Source: Spirochaetae bacterium HGW-Spirochaetae-2
Lineage (GTDB): Bacteria > Spirochaetota > Spirochaetia > Sphaerochaetales > Sphaerochaetaceae
Length of the DNA stretch: 64,000 bases
Assembly (NCBI GenBank): GCA_002839355.1
Contig: PGXW01000009.1
Location: 37,269-101,268 of the forward strand
Direction: 5' to 3'
Part shown: positions 26,869 to 35,593 of the stretch, one piece after another
Numbering within the stretch: the stretch's first letter is position 1
Layout of the letters: every line of letters begins with the position of its first letter
Position numbers and translations under genes: made by a program
The notes under the pieces: generated by a model
Seen by the model: the letters and a program-made list of their open reading frames with translations, nothing else
What the model was told of the DNA's origin: nothing
Databases searched by the model: none

Positions 26869-27103
26869 TGGGCTGTAAACCTTAATCCTTTATTGCCAAA
26901 CGAAGTGAGTGGAGAGGGGCTATGCAATGGCCACTTTCCCGAGCGAGTGCAGGCAACGTAAGGTAACCTATGTTACCTTTCACTTTCCTTCGGTCTAAGC
27001 GGTGTGTGGCGGCGTTCGTGTCGAATCCTCTTCTCCTTGGCCTTGCCACTCTCCACTTCCACTCGAAGTCAACTGACAAGTTTTAAGCTTTACAGCCCAC
27101 TAG
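26865..27103. mobile_element. MITE-like palindromic element
   Basis: This 239-bp element has terminal inverted repeats of 21 bp matching at 20 positions (CTAGTGGGCTGTAAA at the left end, its complement at the right). The ends are CTAG on both sides, which may be part of the repeat or a target duplication. Inside is a perfect 8-bp palindrome (AAGGTAAC / GTTACCTT, 26960-26979), and two internal segments (near 26900 and 27050) are roughly complementary, so the RNA or single strand could fold into a long hairpin. No coding frame fits. It has the size and form of a non-autonomous miniature transposon or a large interspersed palindrome. Confidence 0.6.
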
Positions 27104-27183
27104 TCGATAGTACGATAGACTCACCGATTGCATACGTAGCATCTTCTCATTATACTTTCAAAAAGATAAAGGAGGATGTTCCC

Positions 27184-27789
27184 ATGTCCACCCCGATAGA
27201 TGCCAAAGGCAAGGCCTGCCCCATCCCCTTCATGCTGGCCAAAGCACAAATCGATGCAGGTGCAACGGATTTCATTGTTGAAGTGGACAACAAGGCGGCT
27301 GTGGAGAATCTCAAGCGCCTGGCAAAATCCCAAGCCTTCTCAGCATCGGTGGAAGTTCGCGACAGCACTTTCAGGGTTGCTTTCCTTCGGTCTGGAGAAA
27401 AGCAGAAATCTGATAATCCCGCACCACAACCTGTATCGAATGGCCAAACCACAGCCAACTATATTGTATTCATCGGTGACGATACCATGGGAACGGGAAC
27501 GCATGAGTTGGGAAGGAACCTGGTCCGCATGTTTCTCTACACGCTCGACCAGGGAGAGAACCTTCCCTCCTCGGTGCTTCTCATGAACAACGGGGTCAAG
27601 CTCGCTGTCGACGACGAACAATGTATCGGAACGTTCAAGTCGTTGCAGCAGAAGGGTGTCGACGTCATGGTCTGTGGAACCTGTCTCAATTATTACCACA
27701 TCTTTGACAAGCTGCAGACCGGGACCGTGGGCAACATGTATGAGATTACCCAACGGTTCCTGGCTGCGGGCAAGGTGATCACGGTATGA
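27184..27789 (+). CDS. yedF: Selenium metabolism protein YedF
   Basis: The 201-residue protein has an N-terminal TusA/SirA-like domain with the CPIP motif (C12) and a C-terminal DsrE-like domain (about 95-201) with FIGDDTMGTG and VMVCGTCLNYY (a CGxC pair). This two-domain form is the YedF family, which occurs in genomes with selD and selenium-dependent molybdenum hydroxylases. It probably carries sulfur or selenium as a persulfide or perselenide. A strong AAGGAGG site precedes the ATG at 27184. It overlaps DUF3343 by 4 bp. Its partners selD, yqeB and yqeC are about 20 kb away at 4.1-8.7 kb. Confidence 0.9.
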   Translation: MSTPIDAKGKACPIPFMLAKAQIDAGATDFIVEVDNKAAVENLKRLAKSQAFSASVEVRDSTFRVAFLRSGEKQKSDNPAPQPVSNGQTTANYIVFIGDDTMGTGTHELGRNLVRMFLYTLDQGENLPSSVLLMNNGVKLAVDDEQCIGTFKSLQQKGVDVMVCGTCLNYYHIFDKLQTGTVGNMYEITQRFLAAGKVITV

Positions 27790-28070
27790 ACGGGGAGCTT
27801 CGGACAATCCTCACCTTCCAATCGACCCACCATGCCATCGCGGCCCAGGATAAGCTCCAATATGCTCGCATACAGTTCGTGGTCATCCCTACCCCAGTGG
27901 AGATAAGCAGCAATTGCGGTATCGCATTGTCCATCGCTTCGGCCGATGCTGAAAACGCCCGGCACATGCTCATGGAACCAGGAACACCAAAGATCGACGC
28001 AATACTCGCCGAAGCCCGGATACTAGGTGGAAAACTGATAGTCCTGCTCCCAAGCGTTGACGGAGAATAG
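27786..28070 (+). CDS. DUF3343 putative Se/S carrier protein
   Basis: This 94-residue protein has the DUF3343 pattern FQSTHHAIAAQDKL then VVIPTPVEISSNCGIALSI, where the cysteine in SNCG is the conserved thiol. Members often sit immediately after yedF and are proposed carriers of reactive sulfur or selenium. The ATG overlaps the yedF TGA as ATGA, so translation is coupled. The promoter of the next gene overlaps its last codons. Confidence 0.85.
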   Translation: MNGELRTILTFQSTHHAIAAQDKLQYARIQFVVIPTPVEISSNCGIALSIASADAENARHMLMEPGTPKIDAILAEARILGGKLIVLLPSVDGE

Positions 28071-28085
28071 AAAAACGAATACAGT
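28057..28085 (+). promoter_or_regulatory. Promoter of LacI-family gene (leaderless geometry)
   Basis: TTGACG (-35), 17-base spacer, TACAGT (-10), then six bases to the ATG at 28092. The -35 lies inside the end of the DUF3343 gene. Confidence 0.55.
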
Positions 28086-28090
28086 TTTTC
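28070..28090. promoter_or_regulatory. Inverted repeat over the LacI-gene -10 box
   Basis: GAAAAAC and GTTTTTC separated by seven bases, covering the -10 and the presumed transcription start. It could be an autoregulatory operator; there is no U-run, so termination of yedF-DUF3343 is less likely. Confidence 0.4.
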
Positions 28091-28091
28091 C

Positions 28092-29057
28092 ATGGGCAGG
28101 AACAAGATCACCATAGAGGACATAGCCCGGGAAGCTGGCGTAGGACTCGGAACCGTATCACGTGTACTCAACAACAGTACGCACGTCGCGGAAGAAACAC
28201 GCAAGCGGGTGCTCGATATCGTGAAAGCACGTCAATACACCCCAAGCGCGGCTGCCAGCAGGTTGGCGCGCAACGATGTGGTCGAATCGACCGTGGGACT
28301 GTTGCTTCCCGATATCGGCAACCATTACTTCTTCGAAATCTTCGAGACCATCTATCGGAAGTTTCGGGGCCTCGGCATAGACCTGCTCATATTCAACTAT
28401 GAGAAACACAATCCGCGGATGATCCAGAAGGTCCTGGATGCCCAGCTTTCGGCATTGCTCATATTCGCCTTCCAACTCGACGACACTGAACGCGATTTGC
28501 TGAAACGGCGCAATGTCCGCTACCTGTATATAGACTATCCCAGGGACCATGAACACTGCATCTATACCGACAACGTCTATGGGGGGCGACTTGCCGCTCG
28601 ATACCTGTTGTCAAAGGGTGTGGCTTCGCCGTGCTATATCGCGGTCGAACCACCCGCACAAGCGAATGCAGACCGTTATCTGGGGTTCTCGAACGACTTG
28701 GCTGCCAATGGTATCGTCCATTGCGCAACCTTCCATGCGGGACTATCGGAGGAATCGGGATATGCGACCGGTCGTCGGATCGTGCAGGATGGAAGGTACG
28801 ACGGCGTGTTCTGCTACTGTGACGATATTGCCACTGGAGTCATACGGGCAGTCCGCGAAGCACAAGCACCCATTCGGGTTATCGGATTCGACGGTGTCAG
28901 GACGACCGAACATCTGGGACTGTCGACAGTCAGCCAGGAACCGGGAAGAATCGGTACCCAGGCTGCGACGTTGATCGTGAACATCATGCACGCCGAGAAG
29001 GAACCGGCTCCGGTGAAGCACCTGATCACTCCTATGCTTATCGACCGCAACAGCTGA
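28092..29057 (+). CDS. LacI-family transcriptional regulator
   Basis: This 321-residue regulator has the N-terminal helix-turn-helix IEDIAREAGVGLGTVSRVLNN (8-28) and a RbsB-like effector domain ending VRVIGFDGVRTTEHLGLSTVSQEP. It has no ribosome site but a promoter positioned for a leaderless message. It faces the GH4 gene (12-bp gap between stops), so it is a candidate regulator of the adjacent maltose-type ABC/GH65/GH4 operon, whose promoter carries a LacI-type palindrome. Confidence 0.92.
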   Translation: MGRNKITIEDIAREAGVGLGTVSRVLNNSTHVAEETRKRVLDIVKARQYTPSAAASRLARNDVVESTVGLLLPDIGNHYFFEIFETIYRKFRGLGIDLLIFNYEKHNPRMIQKVLDAQLSALLIFAFQLDDTERDLLKRRNVRYLYIDYPRDHEHCIYTDNVYGGRLAARYLLSKGVASPCYIAVEPPAQANADRYLGFSNDLAANGIVHCATFHAGLSEESGYATGRRIVQDGRYDGVFCYCDDIATGVIRAVREAQAPIRVIGFDGVRTTEHLGLSTVSQEPGRIGTQAATLIVNIMHAEKEPAPVKHLITPMLIDRNS

Positions 29058-29069
29058 TTACGACAAGAC

Positions 29070-30428
29070 CTACGAAAGGTATCCCAACCAACGTCGCTGA
29101 CGCTCGATCATGAAGTCCACCAATTCGCCGACCACCCGGTATTGCCCGACAGCAGGGTTTGCCAACAGAGCATGCACCACATATTCCTTCTTGCCCGTGA
29201 GGACCGCTTCGGCTGTCAGGTCATAGACGCCGCAATAGTTTCGCAACAGCGCCGCGAACCCCTTGGGATAATTGGGGAAGGCAACCGGTTCGAGACTTGA
29301 CCGGTGTACTTTGGCTGGAACCTCCACAGCAATATTCGAAGGCAGCTCATCAATCAAGCCATTGTTCATGACATTTACCGCAGGTTCCTCATACCCGCTG
29401 TCATCAAGGATTCCTTCGATGATCAGCACCATGCGCTCGTCACGCCGCAACTCGATCTTGGGTTTCACCTGTGCCAACTCGAGTTGGTACAGGGTATAGA
29501 AATCCTTGATCCCCCTGTGGTCGACGACCTCGGGTGCCCAGGGGATGTACTCGCCGAAGTGGCTGTCCACTGTCACCGGCATGAGTTTGTAGGTCTCTAT
29601 GATCTCCTTGAACAGGGTACGGTCCGACCAGCTTTTCGCGCTGCGATCGACATCGAGCACCACACGGTGTGAATTGCCTTCCGTACGGGGAGCCTTTCCG
29701 GTACGCATGACGTAGGAGAGTATGTCCGAGTACCCGATCTCCCGTTCGAAGAAGGCTGGGGCCTTTTCAAGGATATCGGGATACGCATCCTTTCCCGAAT
29801 CACGGTACCGGGCTTCGAGCAGGACGCTGAAATGGTTCAGTCCAGCAGAACGAAGCTCCAGATTCCCGAATGGGGTGTCGAGGATCGACGGAAGATACCG
29901 TTCGAGCGATACTACTTCATGGCACAAACCGACAAACTTCAAGGTGGGATGCTTGCGCAAGATTGCTGTGGTGATCGCCGTCATGGGGTTCGAATAGTTG
30001 AAGACCCACGCGTCGGGACACATCGCAGCGGCATCGTCGCAAATCTCCATGATAACAGGAGCGATACGCAAGGCGTGGAATACACCACCGGCACCACCGT
30101 TCTCACCATAGACCTGGCGTATGCCATATTGTTGGGGAATCGTCCAATCCTCGTCCCACAACTTGAAGCGGTTGCCCACTTCGATCGAAATGATCACGAA
30201 GTCGGCATGTGCAAGGGCTATCTTCCTATCGGTGGTGGCGCTGACGGTAAAGGGCAACGGGTGTTCGGCCAAAAAGGCCTTTGCTTTCCCAAGGACTACC
30301 GAGAGTGCCTCACCATTGATATCGACAAGGACAATCTCGGAACCATAGAGTTTCTCACTCTGAAAAAAGTCACCCAATGTACCCAACCCGAATTGGGCGC
30401 TACCTGCTCCGATCAACACCAGTTTCAT
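29070..30428 (-). CDS. GH4-family alpha-glycosidase (CHEV subgroup)
   Basis: This 452-residue NAD- and metal-dependent glycosidase has the Rossmann start LIGAGSAQFG near 5-14, NYSNPM at 144-149, the subfamily motif CHEV at 169-172 and GLNHF near 195. CH-containing GH4 members act on unphosphorylated alpha-glycosides, while phospho-glycosidases have CN or CD motifs. So an alpha-glucosidase or relative is likely. It is the last gene of the ABC/GH65 operon, separated from the GH65 gene by 103 bases, with its own AAGGAG site. Exact substrate is unknown. Confidence 0.85.
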   Translation of the reverse strand: MKLVLIGAGSAQFGLGTLGDFFQSEKLYGSEIVLVDINGEALSVVLGKAKAFLAEHPLPFTVSATTDRKIALAHADFVIISIEVGNRFKLWDEDWTIPQQYGIRQVYGENGGAGGVFHALRIAPVIMEICDDAAAMCPDAWVFNYSNPMTAITTAILRKHPTLKFVGLCHEVVSLERYLPSILDTPFGNLELRSAGLNHFSVLLEARYRDSGKDAYPDILEKAPAFFEREIGYSDILSYVMRTGKAPRTEGNSHRVVLDVDRSAKSWSDRTLFKEIIETYKLMPVTVDSHFGEYIPWAPEVVDHRGIKDFYTLYQLELAQVKPKIELRRDERMVLIIEGILDDSGYEEPAVNVMNNGLIDELPSNIAVEVPAKVHRSSLEPVAFPNYPKGFAALLRNYCGVYDLTAEAVLTGKKEYVVHALLANPAVGQYRVVGELVDFMIERQRRWLGYLS

Positions 30429-30531
30429 TTGGCCTCTCCTTACTCTTGGTCAGCATATACACAGCCAGCACGCATACCGACATACTAGCCGGTAAGCCGA
30501 CGAGCTTATAGTCTTTTTTTAATTTTTCCGA

Positions 30532-33474
30532 TTAGAACAACAGCATATCCAGCGTCAGCTTGTCGGTCGAGTCGACATAGGCGGCACACGACTGTGGATC
30601 AATGGCGGAACCGACTCCAACCGAACGCATCATGGCAGCATTGATCGCTTCGATTCCAGCCGGAGCATCCTCGACTCCACAGCATTCCTCGGGACAAAGG
30701 TCCAACATGTCGGCTGCGCGGGCGAAAACTTCCGGATCGGGCTTTCCCTTCACAACCTCAGAAGCCGGAACAACCGCATCGAACGCATCCTCCAGTCGCA
30801 ACCGCTTTAGGATATGGGATGCATTCCTACTTGCCGAAGCTATGGCTGTCCGTATTCCCTTTGAACGCAATTGGGACAGCAACTCCCCGATGCCGGGAAG
30901 GATATCGCCGGGAGTCAGGCTGTCGAGGGAAGAGCGGTACCATTCGTTCTTTCGTGTGGCAAACCGTTGCATCGCATCCTCGTCCAGCATCACGTGGTTG
31001 TGGTCCAGGATAACCTGGAGGGATTGGCGGCGGGATATGCCACGCAGCTTTTGGTTCACCTTTTCATCGAATGCCCAGCCCTGTTCATCGGCAAGACGCT
31101 TCCAAGCGCGATAATGGTAGCTGTCGGTGGAAGTCACCACGCCATCGAGGTCGAATACCACCGCCTTGCAACGGGGCCGGCTCGACAGAACCACCGGATC
31201 AGGTCCAACCACCACAGTCTCGGACCGGTGCCGGATCCGCAACGATCCGCCGGAAGCTTGATAAGTAGTGTGCTTGGGATCTATGGATACCGACAATGTA
31301 ACGGCTGCGAATGTGAGGCTGAAGCGCACGCGGTTCCACGAGGACGGAAGTTGTGGCCTGAAAGTCGGCATGCCATCGTGCAACCGGTACCCGGCGACAC
31401 CGTAGACTACTGCCATCCAGGAACCTGCCATGGCCGCGGTATGCAGACCGTCCTTGGTATTGCGGTGCAAGTCGTCGATATCCATGAGTGCCGTCTGGCG
31501 ACTGTACGTGTCTCCGAGATCGACATATCCGCAATCGAAGGCCATGATACCCTGGATGCAAGCGGACAATGAACTGTCACCGGTGGTCAGCGGTTCATAG
31601 AAATCGAAGTTGCGCTTGCGCAGGTACCAGGGGAACTTGTCATGCAGCAGCAGGGTCGCCAGAACCGTATCGGCCTGCTTGATCACCCTATGGCGATAAA
31701 TCACCAAAGGATGGTAATTGAGCAGCATCGGGTGTCGCAACTCTCCCCGCTTTGTGGCATTCCACTCCTCTTTCTCCAGGAAATAGTCGTCCTGCGGGTT
31801 GATTCCCAATTCACTGTCGAATGGAACATGCATCGAAGCGGCAGCCTTGGCGAACTCCTCCAGTTCCGCATCCTCCAATCCCATCGTTTTTTGGAGCCGC
31901 CCCCACAGGTCCGGTTTGTTCGTCTTCAAGTGGACAGCCAATGTGCAAACCCGGGACAAATGGTGCTGTGCCATGAGGTTGGTATAGCAGTTGTTGTCGA
32001 TCAATGCGGAATATTCATCCGGACCGGTCACTTCGTTGATGCAGAACCTTCCCTGTTTGCGGGGATTGAAATACCCCAGGTCGAACCATGTCCTGGCTGT
32101 CTCGAACAACACTTCGGCGGCTCCCTCATCCAGTATCGATTCGTCACCGGTTATCTCGAGGTATTGGAAAATACTATAGGCTATGTCCGCATTGATATGG
32201 TACTGGGCTGTTCCGGCGGGAAAATAGGCCGATGCCTCCAGACCGTTGATCGTGCGCCAGGGATACAAGGCTCCCTTTTGCGCCAACTCCCTGGCCCGTG
32301 CTCGGGCATGGTCGAGTATCGAAATCCGATACCGGATCAATGCCCGGGCAGTGCTGCTGCGTGTATGGTTGAAGAATGGCATACCATAGATTTCGGTATC
32401 CCAGAAATAATGGCCCTCATAGCCTGATCCGGTGAGACCCTTGGCCGCCAGCGAGGACATGCCGTCCGTTCCGGTCGACTGGTGCAGTTGGAAGAGATTG
32501 AAGCGCAATGCCTGCTGCATCTTGCCGTCACCGTCGATTTCGATATCGGCATATTTCCAGAACTCGTCGAAATGCTTCCGCTGCGACTCGATCAGGTCCT
32601 CCCAACAGAAGCAGTCGGCATCGAGCCGGCTTTCCCGCACCTGCTGCAACGGTAGGGCTTCCCCTGGCCGACCGGAGGTATGGTAGTAGAAGCATTTGCA
32701 CAACTCGACCGAGGTTCCGTGGATAGTGAACAGCAATCCCGGTAGGTTTGCTTCCCCTTCGGAGAACCGTTCGACATGCGCAGGAACCTCGCAATTGTGC
32801 ACTGCCCCACAGGAGAGATGCAAGGCACTCTCGACAGTCTTGAACGCAGCTTGGAATGCCGGATGCCGATTGTCTCCTTCGGTTGAGAATCCGCTGTCGA
32901 TGCAATGCAATGCAGGTCTGTTCAACATGGTTCCGACACGAGGATCCAGTCCCGCCATGGCACGGTGCGCCGGAAGGGCGATTGCAGATCTGATAACGAT
33001 TATCGCTGTCCTGTCACAGTGGACAACCAGACGCAAGGCTCCGACATGCTGATGGTCCATGGACAACAAGGTATTCCAGGAAATGTCGACCTGCTTGCCC
33101 TCGGGGGTTTTCCACACGACTTCATGGGACAACACCCCTGTACGGAAATCGAGTCTCTTGCGATACGAGTCGATCCCTTCGGTGGCCATGGAGAACTTGT
33201 TTCCATCGACCGAGACCGATACGAAGCGGCAATCGGGAAGATCGACCATAGTTTGGTTGAATCGGGCGAAACCATAGGCATCCTCCCCATAGTGTATGGG
33301 AGAGAGTTCATAGAATCCGTTGATGAACACTCCCGGATGCTGGGTCACCTCGCGTTCGCAGAAGAACCCGCGGAATCCCAGATAGCCGTTTCCGATCGAG
33401 AAGAGACTCTCGGAACGTGCGAGGAATTCCTCGTCGAACCGGGTTTCCTCTAGAGACCAAGTATCCAACGCCAT
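30532..33474 (-). CDS. GH65 disaccharide phosphorylase fused to beta-phosphoglucomutase
   Basis: The 980-residue product joins two enzymes. Residues 1 to about 760 are a GH65 inverting phosphorylase (maltose, trehalose, kojibiose or nigerose type) with GHYFWDTEIYGMPFF and the acid-containing VTGPDEY. Residues 769-980 are a HAD beta-phosphoglucomutase with FDLDGVVTS, GISRRQSL and GVEDAPAGIEA. The pair would cleave an alpha-disaccharide with phosphate to beta-glucose 1-phosphate plus sugar, and pass the beta-G1P to glucose 6-phosphate within one polypeptide. It follows the permease genes by three bases with a GAAGGGG site. Which disaccharide is used cannot be told from sequence. Confidence 0.9.
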   Translation of the reverse strand: MALDTWSLEETRFDEEFLARSESLFSIGNGYLGFRGFFCEREVTQHPGVFINGFYELSPIHYGEDAYGFARFNQTMVDLPDCRFVSVSVDGNKFSMATEGIDSYRKRLDFRTGVLSHEVVWKTPEGKQVDISWNTLLSMDHQHVGALRLVVHCDRTAIIVIRSAIALPAHRAMAGLDPRVGTMLNRPALHCIDSGFSTEGDNRHPAFQAAFKTVESALHLSCGAVHNCEVPAHVERFSEGEANLPGLLFTIHGTSVELCKCFYYHTSGRPGEALPLQQVRESRLDADCFCWEDLIESQRKHFDEFWKYADIEIDGDGKMQQALRFNLFQLHQSTGTDGMSSLAAKGLTGSGYEGHYFWDTEIYGMPFFNHTRSSTARALIRYRISILDHARARARELAQKGALYPWRTINGLEASAYFPAGTAQYHINADIAYSIFQYLEITGDESILDEGAAEVLFETARTWFDLGYFNPRKQGRFCINEVTGPDEYSALIDNNCYTNLMAQHHLSRVCTLAVHLKTNKPDLWGRLQKTMGLEDAELEEFAKAAASMHVPFDSELGINPQDDYFLEKEEWNATKRGELRHPMLLNYHPLVIYRHRVIKQADTVLATLLLHDKFPWYLRKRNFDFYEPLTTGDSSLSACIQGIMAFDCGYVDLGDTYSRQTALMDIDDLHRNTKDGLHTAAMAGSWMAVVYGVAGYRLHDGMPTFRPQLPSSWNRVRFSLTFAAVTLSVSIDPKHTTYQASGGSLRIRHRSETVVVGPDPVVLSSRPRCKAVVFDLDGVVTSTDSYHYRAWKRLADEQGWAFDEKVNQKLRGISRRQSLQVILDHNHVMLDEDAMQRFATRKNEWYRSSLDSLTPGDILPGIGELLSQLRSKGIRTAIASASRNASHILKRLRLEDAFDAVVPASEVVKGKPDPEVFARAADMLDLCPEECCGVEDAPAGIEAINAAMMRSVGVGSAIDPQSCAAYVDSTDKLTLDMLLF

Positions 33475-33477
33475 CGA

Positions 33478-34383
33478 CTACCCCTTCACCGAACCGGCCA
33501 TGAGGCCTTGCACGAAATAGCGTTGCAATCCGAAGAAGACCGCCAATGGCACGATCATGGCAACAAAAGCTCCCGCTGTGAGCAAATGCCAATCCTGACC
33601 TCGGGATCCGACCATATTGGCCAACCGCTGGGTGAGGACCGCGACATCGCTGGTTCCACCTAGGAAGACCAACGCCACCAGCAGGTCGTTCCAGACCCAG
33701 AGGAACTGGAAGATCGCCAGGGAGGCGATGGCCGGCACCGACAAGGGCAGGACCAGTCGGTTGAATACCACCATAGGACGGGCTCCATCGAGAAAGGCCG
33801 ACTCGAAGACGTCCCTTGGGATAGTCGAAATGTAATTGTAGAGCAGGTAGATGCCCAGTGGCAGGCCGAATCCTGTATGGGCCAACCAGATACCCAGATA
33901 GGAACCGGTGAGACCGAGACTCTGGTAGTCGCGCAATATGGGTATGAGCGCGATCTGCAAGGGTACCACCAGCAGGGCGACAACCGTCGTGAAGAAGAAT
34001 TTGCGGCCGGGAAAAATCATCCAGGCGAATCCGAACGCGGCCGCCGAAGCGATGAGGATCGGTATGATGACCGAAGGTATCGTCACCGTGAAACTGTTGA
34101 TGAATGCCCGCGAGAGGTTGTCGCCACTGGCACGGACGGTATTGCCCGCCGAATCGACGAAGGTATACTGGCTTCCACCCAATACCTGCCTATAGTTGTC
34201 CAACGAAAGTTCGCTGTGTTCACCGAATATGGTCCACCAGCCGGTGGAAAGGACGTTGTCCTGCGGACGAATCGAGGAGATGAACAATCCGATGATGGGG
34301 ATGCTCCATACTATGACCAGCACCAACAGGATCAGGTTGACGACGAGGCTCCAATTGCTTTTCTTGCTTTTTACGCGTGTCAT
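33478..34383 (-). CDS. Carbohydrate ABC permease, MalG type
   Basis: The 301-residue inner-membrane protein has six hydrophobic segments and the EAA loop ESAFLDGARPMVVFNRLVLP near 185-204, typical of the MalG partner. A conserved C-terminal YFVQGLMAGSVKG ends the protein. It is translated from an ATG two bases after the MalF-type stop, with an upstream GGAGGG. It forms the channel with the MalF-type protein for import of an oligosaccharide; the ATPase (MsmK/MalK type) is not in the operon and is presumably shared from elsewhere. Confidence 0.93.
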   Translation of the reverse strand: MTRVKSKKSNWSLVVNLILLVLVIVWSIPIIGLFISSIRPQDNVLSTGWWTIFGEHSELSLDNYRQVLGGSQYTFVDSAGNTVRASGDNLSRAFINSFTVTIPSVIIPILIASAAAFGFAWMIFPGRKFFFTTVVALLVVPLQIALIPILRDYQSLGLTGSYLGIWLAHTGFGLPLGIYLLYNYISTIPRDVFESAFLDGARPMVVFNRLVLPLSVPAIASLAIFQFLWVWNDLLVALVFLGGTSDVAVLTQRLANMVGSRGQDWHLLTAGAFVAMIVPLAVFFGLQRYFVQGLMAGSVKG

Positions 34384-34384
34384 C

Positions 34385-35497
34385 CTAGAAGCCCTCCCTC
34401 TTGCTGAATTGCCGCAGGTTGTACCACATGACCGGTATGACCGCGATCACCAACACGATGGCTATGGCCGACCCCCGCCCGTAATGATAGAAGCGGAACA
34501 TCTGCTTGTACTGCATGCTTGCGATCACTTCCGTGCCGAAATTTCCGTTTGTCATGGTGAATACGATATCGAAGATCTTCAACGAGATGATGATGATGGT
34601 CGTCGAAACGGTCAGCAGTGTCGAGGCGATGAATGGAATGATGATGCTGCGGATGATGCGGAGCTCGCTGGCCCCGTCGATCCTTCCCGCTTCGATAATC
34701 GAGGACGGTACGCCCTTCAGTGCCGCGGAGATGATCACCATTGCATATCCGGTTTGCAACCAGATAAGAATGACAATCAGGAACACATTGTTCCACGGTC
34801 GCAACGTGAACCAGGCTTGCGGATCTGCTCCGAACAAGGTAACCAAAGCATTGAGCAGTCCGATCTGGTCCTCGCCCGCCGGTTTGTAGGCGTATACGAA
34901 ACGCCAGATTACCCCAGCACCTACGAACGATATGGCCATGGGCATGAATATGAGACTCTTGAACACCTTCTCCAACTTGGAACGGTCGGCGAGCAGTGCG
35001 ATGAGCAAACCGAAACCGACTGCACCACCGGTTCCCAATACGATCCACAGGAGGTTGTTCAGAAACGATTCCAGCATCTTGGAATCTGTGAACGCGAACA
35101 CGTAGTTCGCCAGACCAACAAAGTTCTTGGACTGCGCATCGAAAAAGCTCAAGTACAACGAACGCATGGTCGGAAGGAACAGATACCAGGTAAGGATCAC
35201 CAATGCGGGGCCGACAAAAACAAACGGCTGCAATTTCTTGGCCACATGCAACGGGGTCCGGTTCACGACCCAGTCGGTTACCCAAAAGAGCATGGCTACA
35301 CCGCCCACACCCCATATGATGGCAACCAACGCTATGATTCCCTGTGGAGCATTGCTGTCCCGAAGGAACATGAATCCCGCCCAAAGGATGACGAACGCGA
35401 CGATGGGAACAAACAACGAAACCGCTATCCGCCCGATCGCAACCAAGGTTTGGGAGAGTACCCCACCCTCGTGTGTTCCAGTATCCGGTACTACCAT
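34385..35497 (-). CDS. Carbohydrate ABC permease, MalF type
   Basis: This 370-residue permease has eight hydrophobic segments, two of them in an N-terminal extension (residues about 15-75). The EAA loop is IIEAGRIDGASELRIIRSIIIP near 275-296. The ATG at 35497 has AAGGAG upstream. It stands between the binding-protein gene (with an intervening hairpin) and the MalG-type gene. Confidence 0.93.
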   Translation of the reverse strand: MVVPDTGTHEGGVLSQTLVAIGRIAVSLFVPIVAFVILWAGFMFLRDSNAPQGIIALVAIIWGVGGVAMLFWVTDWVVNRTPLHVAKKLQPFVFVGPALVILTWYLFLPTMRSLYLSFFDAQSKNFVGLANYVFAFTDSKMLESFLNNLLWIVLGTGGAVGFGLLIALLADRSKLEKVFKSLIFMPMAISFVGAGVIWRFVYAYKPAGEDQIGLLNALVTLFGADPQAWFTLRPWNNVFLIVILIWLQTGYAMVIISAALKGVPSSIIEAGRIDGASELRIIRSIIIPFIASTLLTVSTTIIIISLKIFDIVFTMTNGNFGTEVIASMQYKQMFRFYHYGRGSAIAIVLVIAVIPVMWYNLRQFSKREGF

Positions 35498-35527
35498 ATC
35501 CGACTCCTTTCAAGAACAAGGGAAAAA

Positions 35528-35561
35528 GCACCGGCAGCAGGTCGGTCCCATCTGCCGGTGC
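35528..35561 (-). terminator. Hairpin between binding-protein and permease genes
   Basis: Perfect 10-bp stem GCACCGGCAG / CTGCCGGTGC with a 14-base loop, 32 bases after the binding-protein stop. It lacks a U-run. It is placed like the malE-malF intergenic palindromes that keep binding-protein mRNA more abundant than permease mRNA. Confidence 0.6.
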
Positions 35562-35593
35562 GCTGCGACTACAGGTGATTCACAACCTGTCTG

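Noticed and set aside
28070..28090. Inverted repeat considered as a terminator for yedF-DUF3343
   Set aside because: AT-only arms of seven bases with no following U-run, and it overlaps a promoter -10; operator is the better reading.
30490..30520. A small stem (TAAGC/GCTTA) followed by a T-run on the plus strand
   Set aside because: Only 5 bp of stem, and no plus-strand gene ends there; on the minus strand the T-run is on the wrong side for termination of the GH65 gene.
34196..35578. A 460-codon plus-strand frame opposite the MalF-type permease
   Set aside because: Polar, low-complexity translation opposite hydrophobic codons; the permease on the other strand has motifs and a ribosome site.
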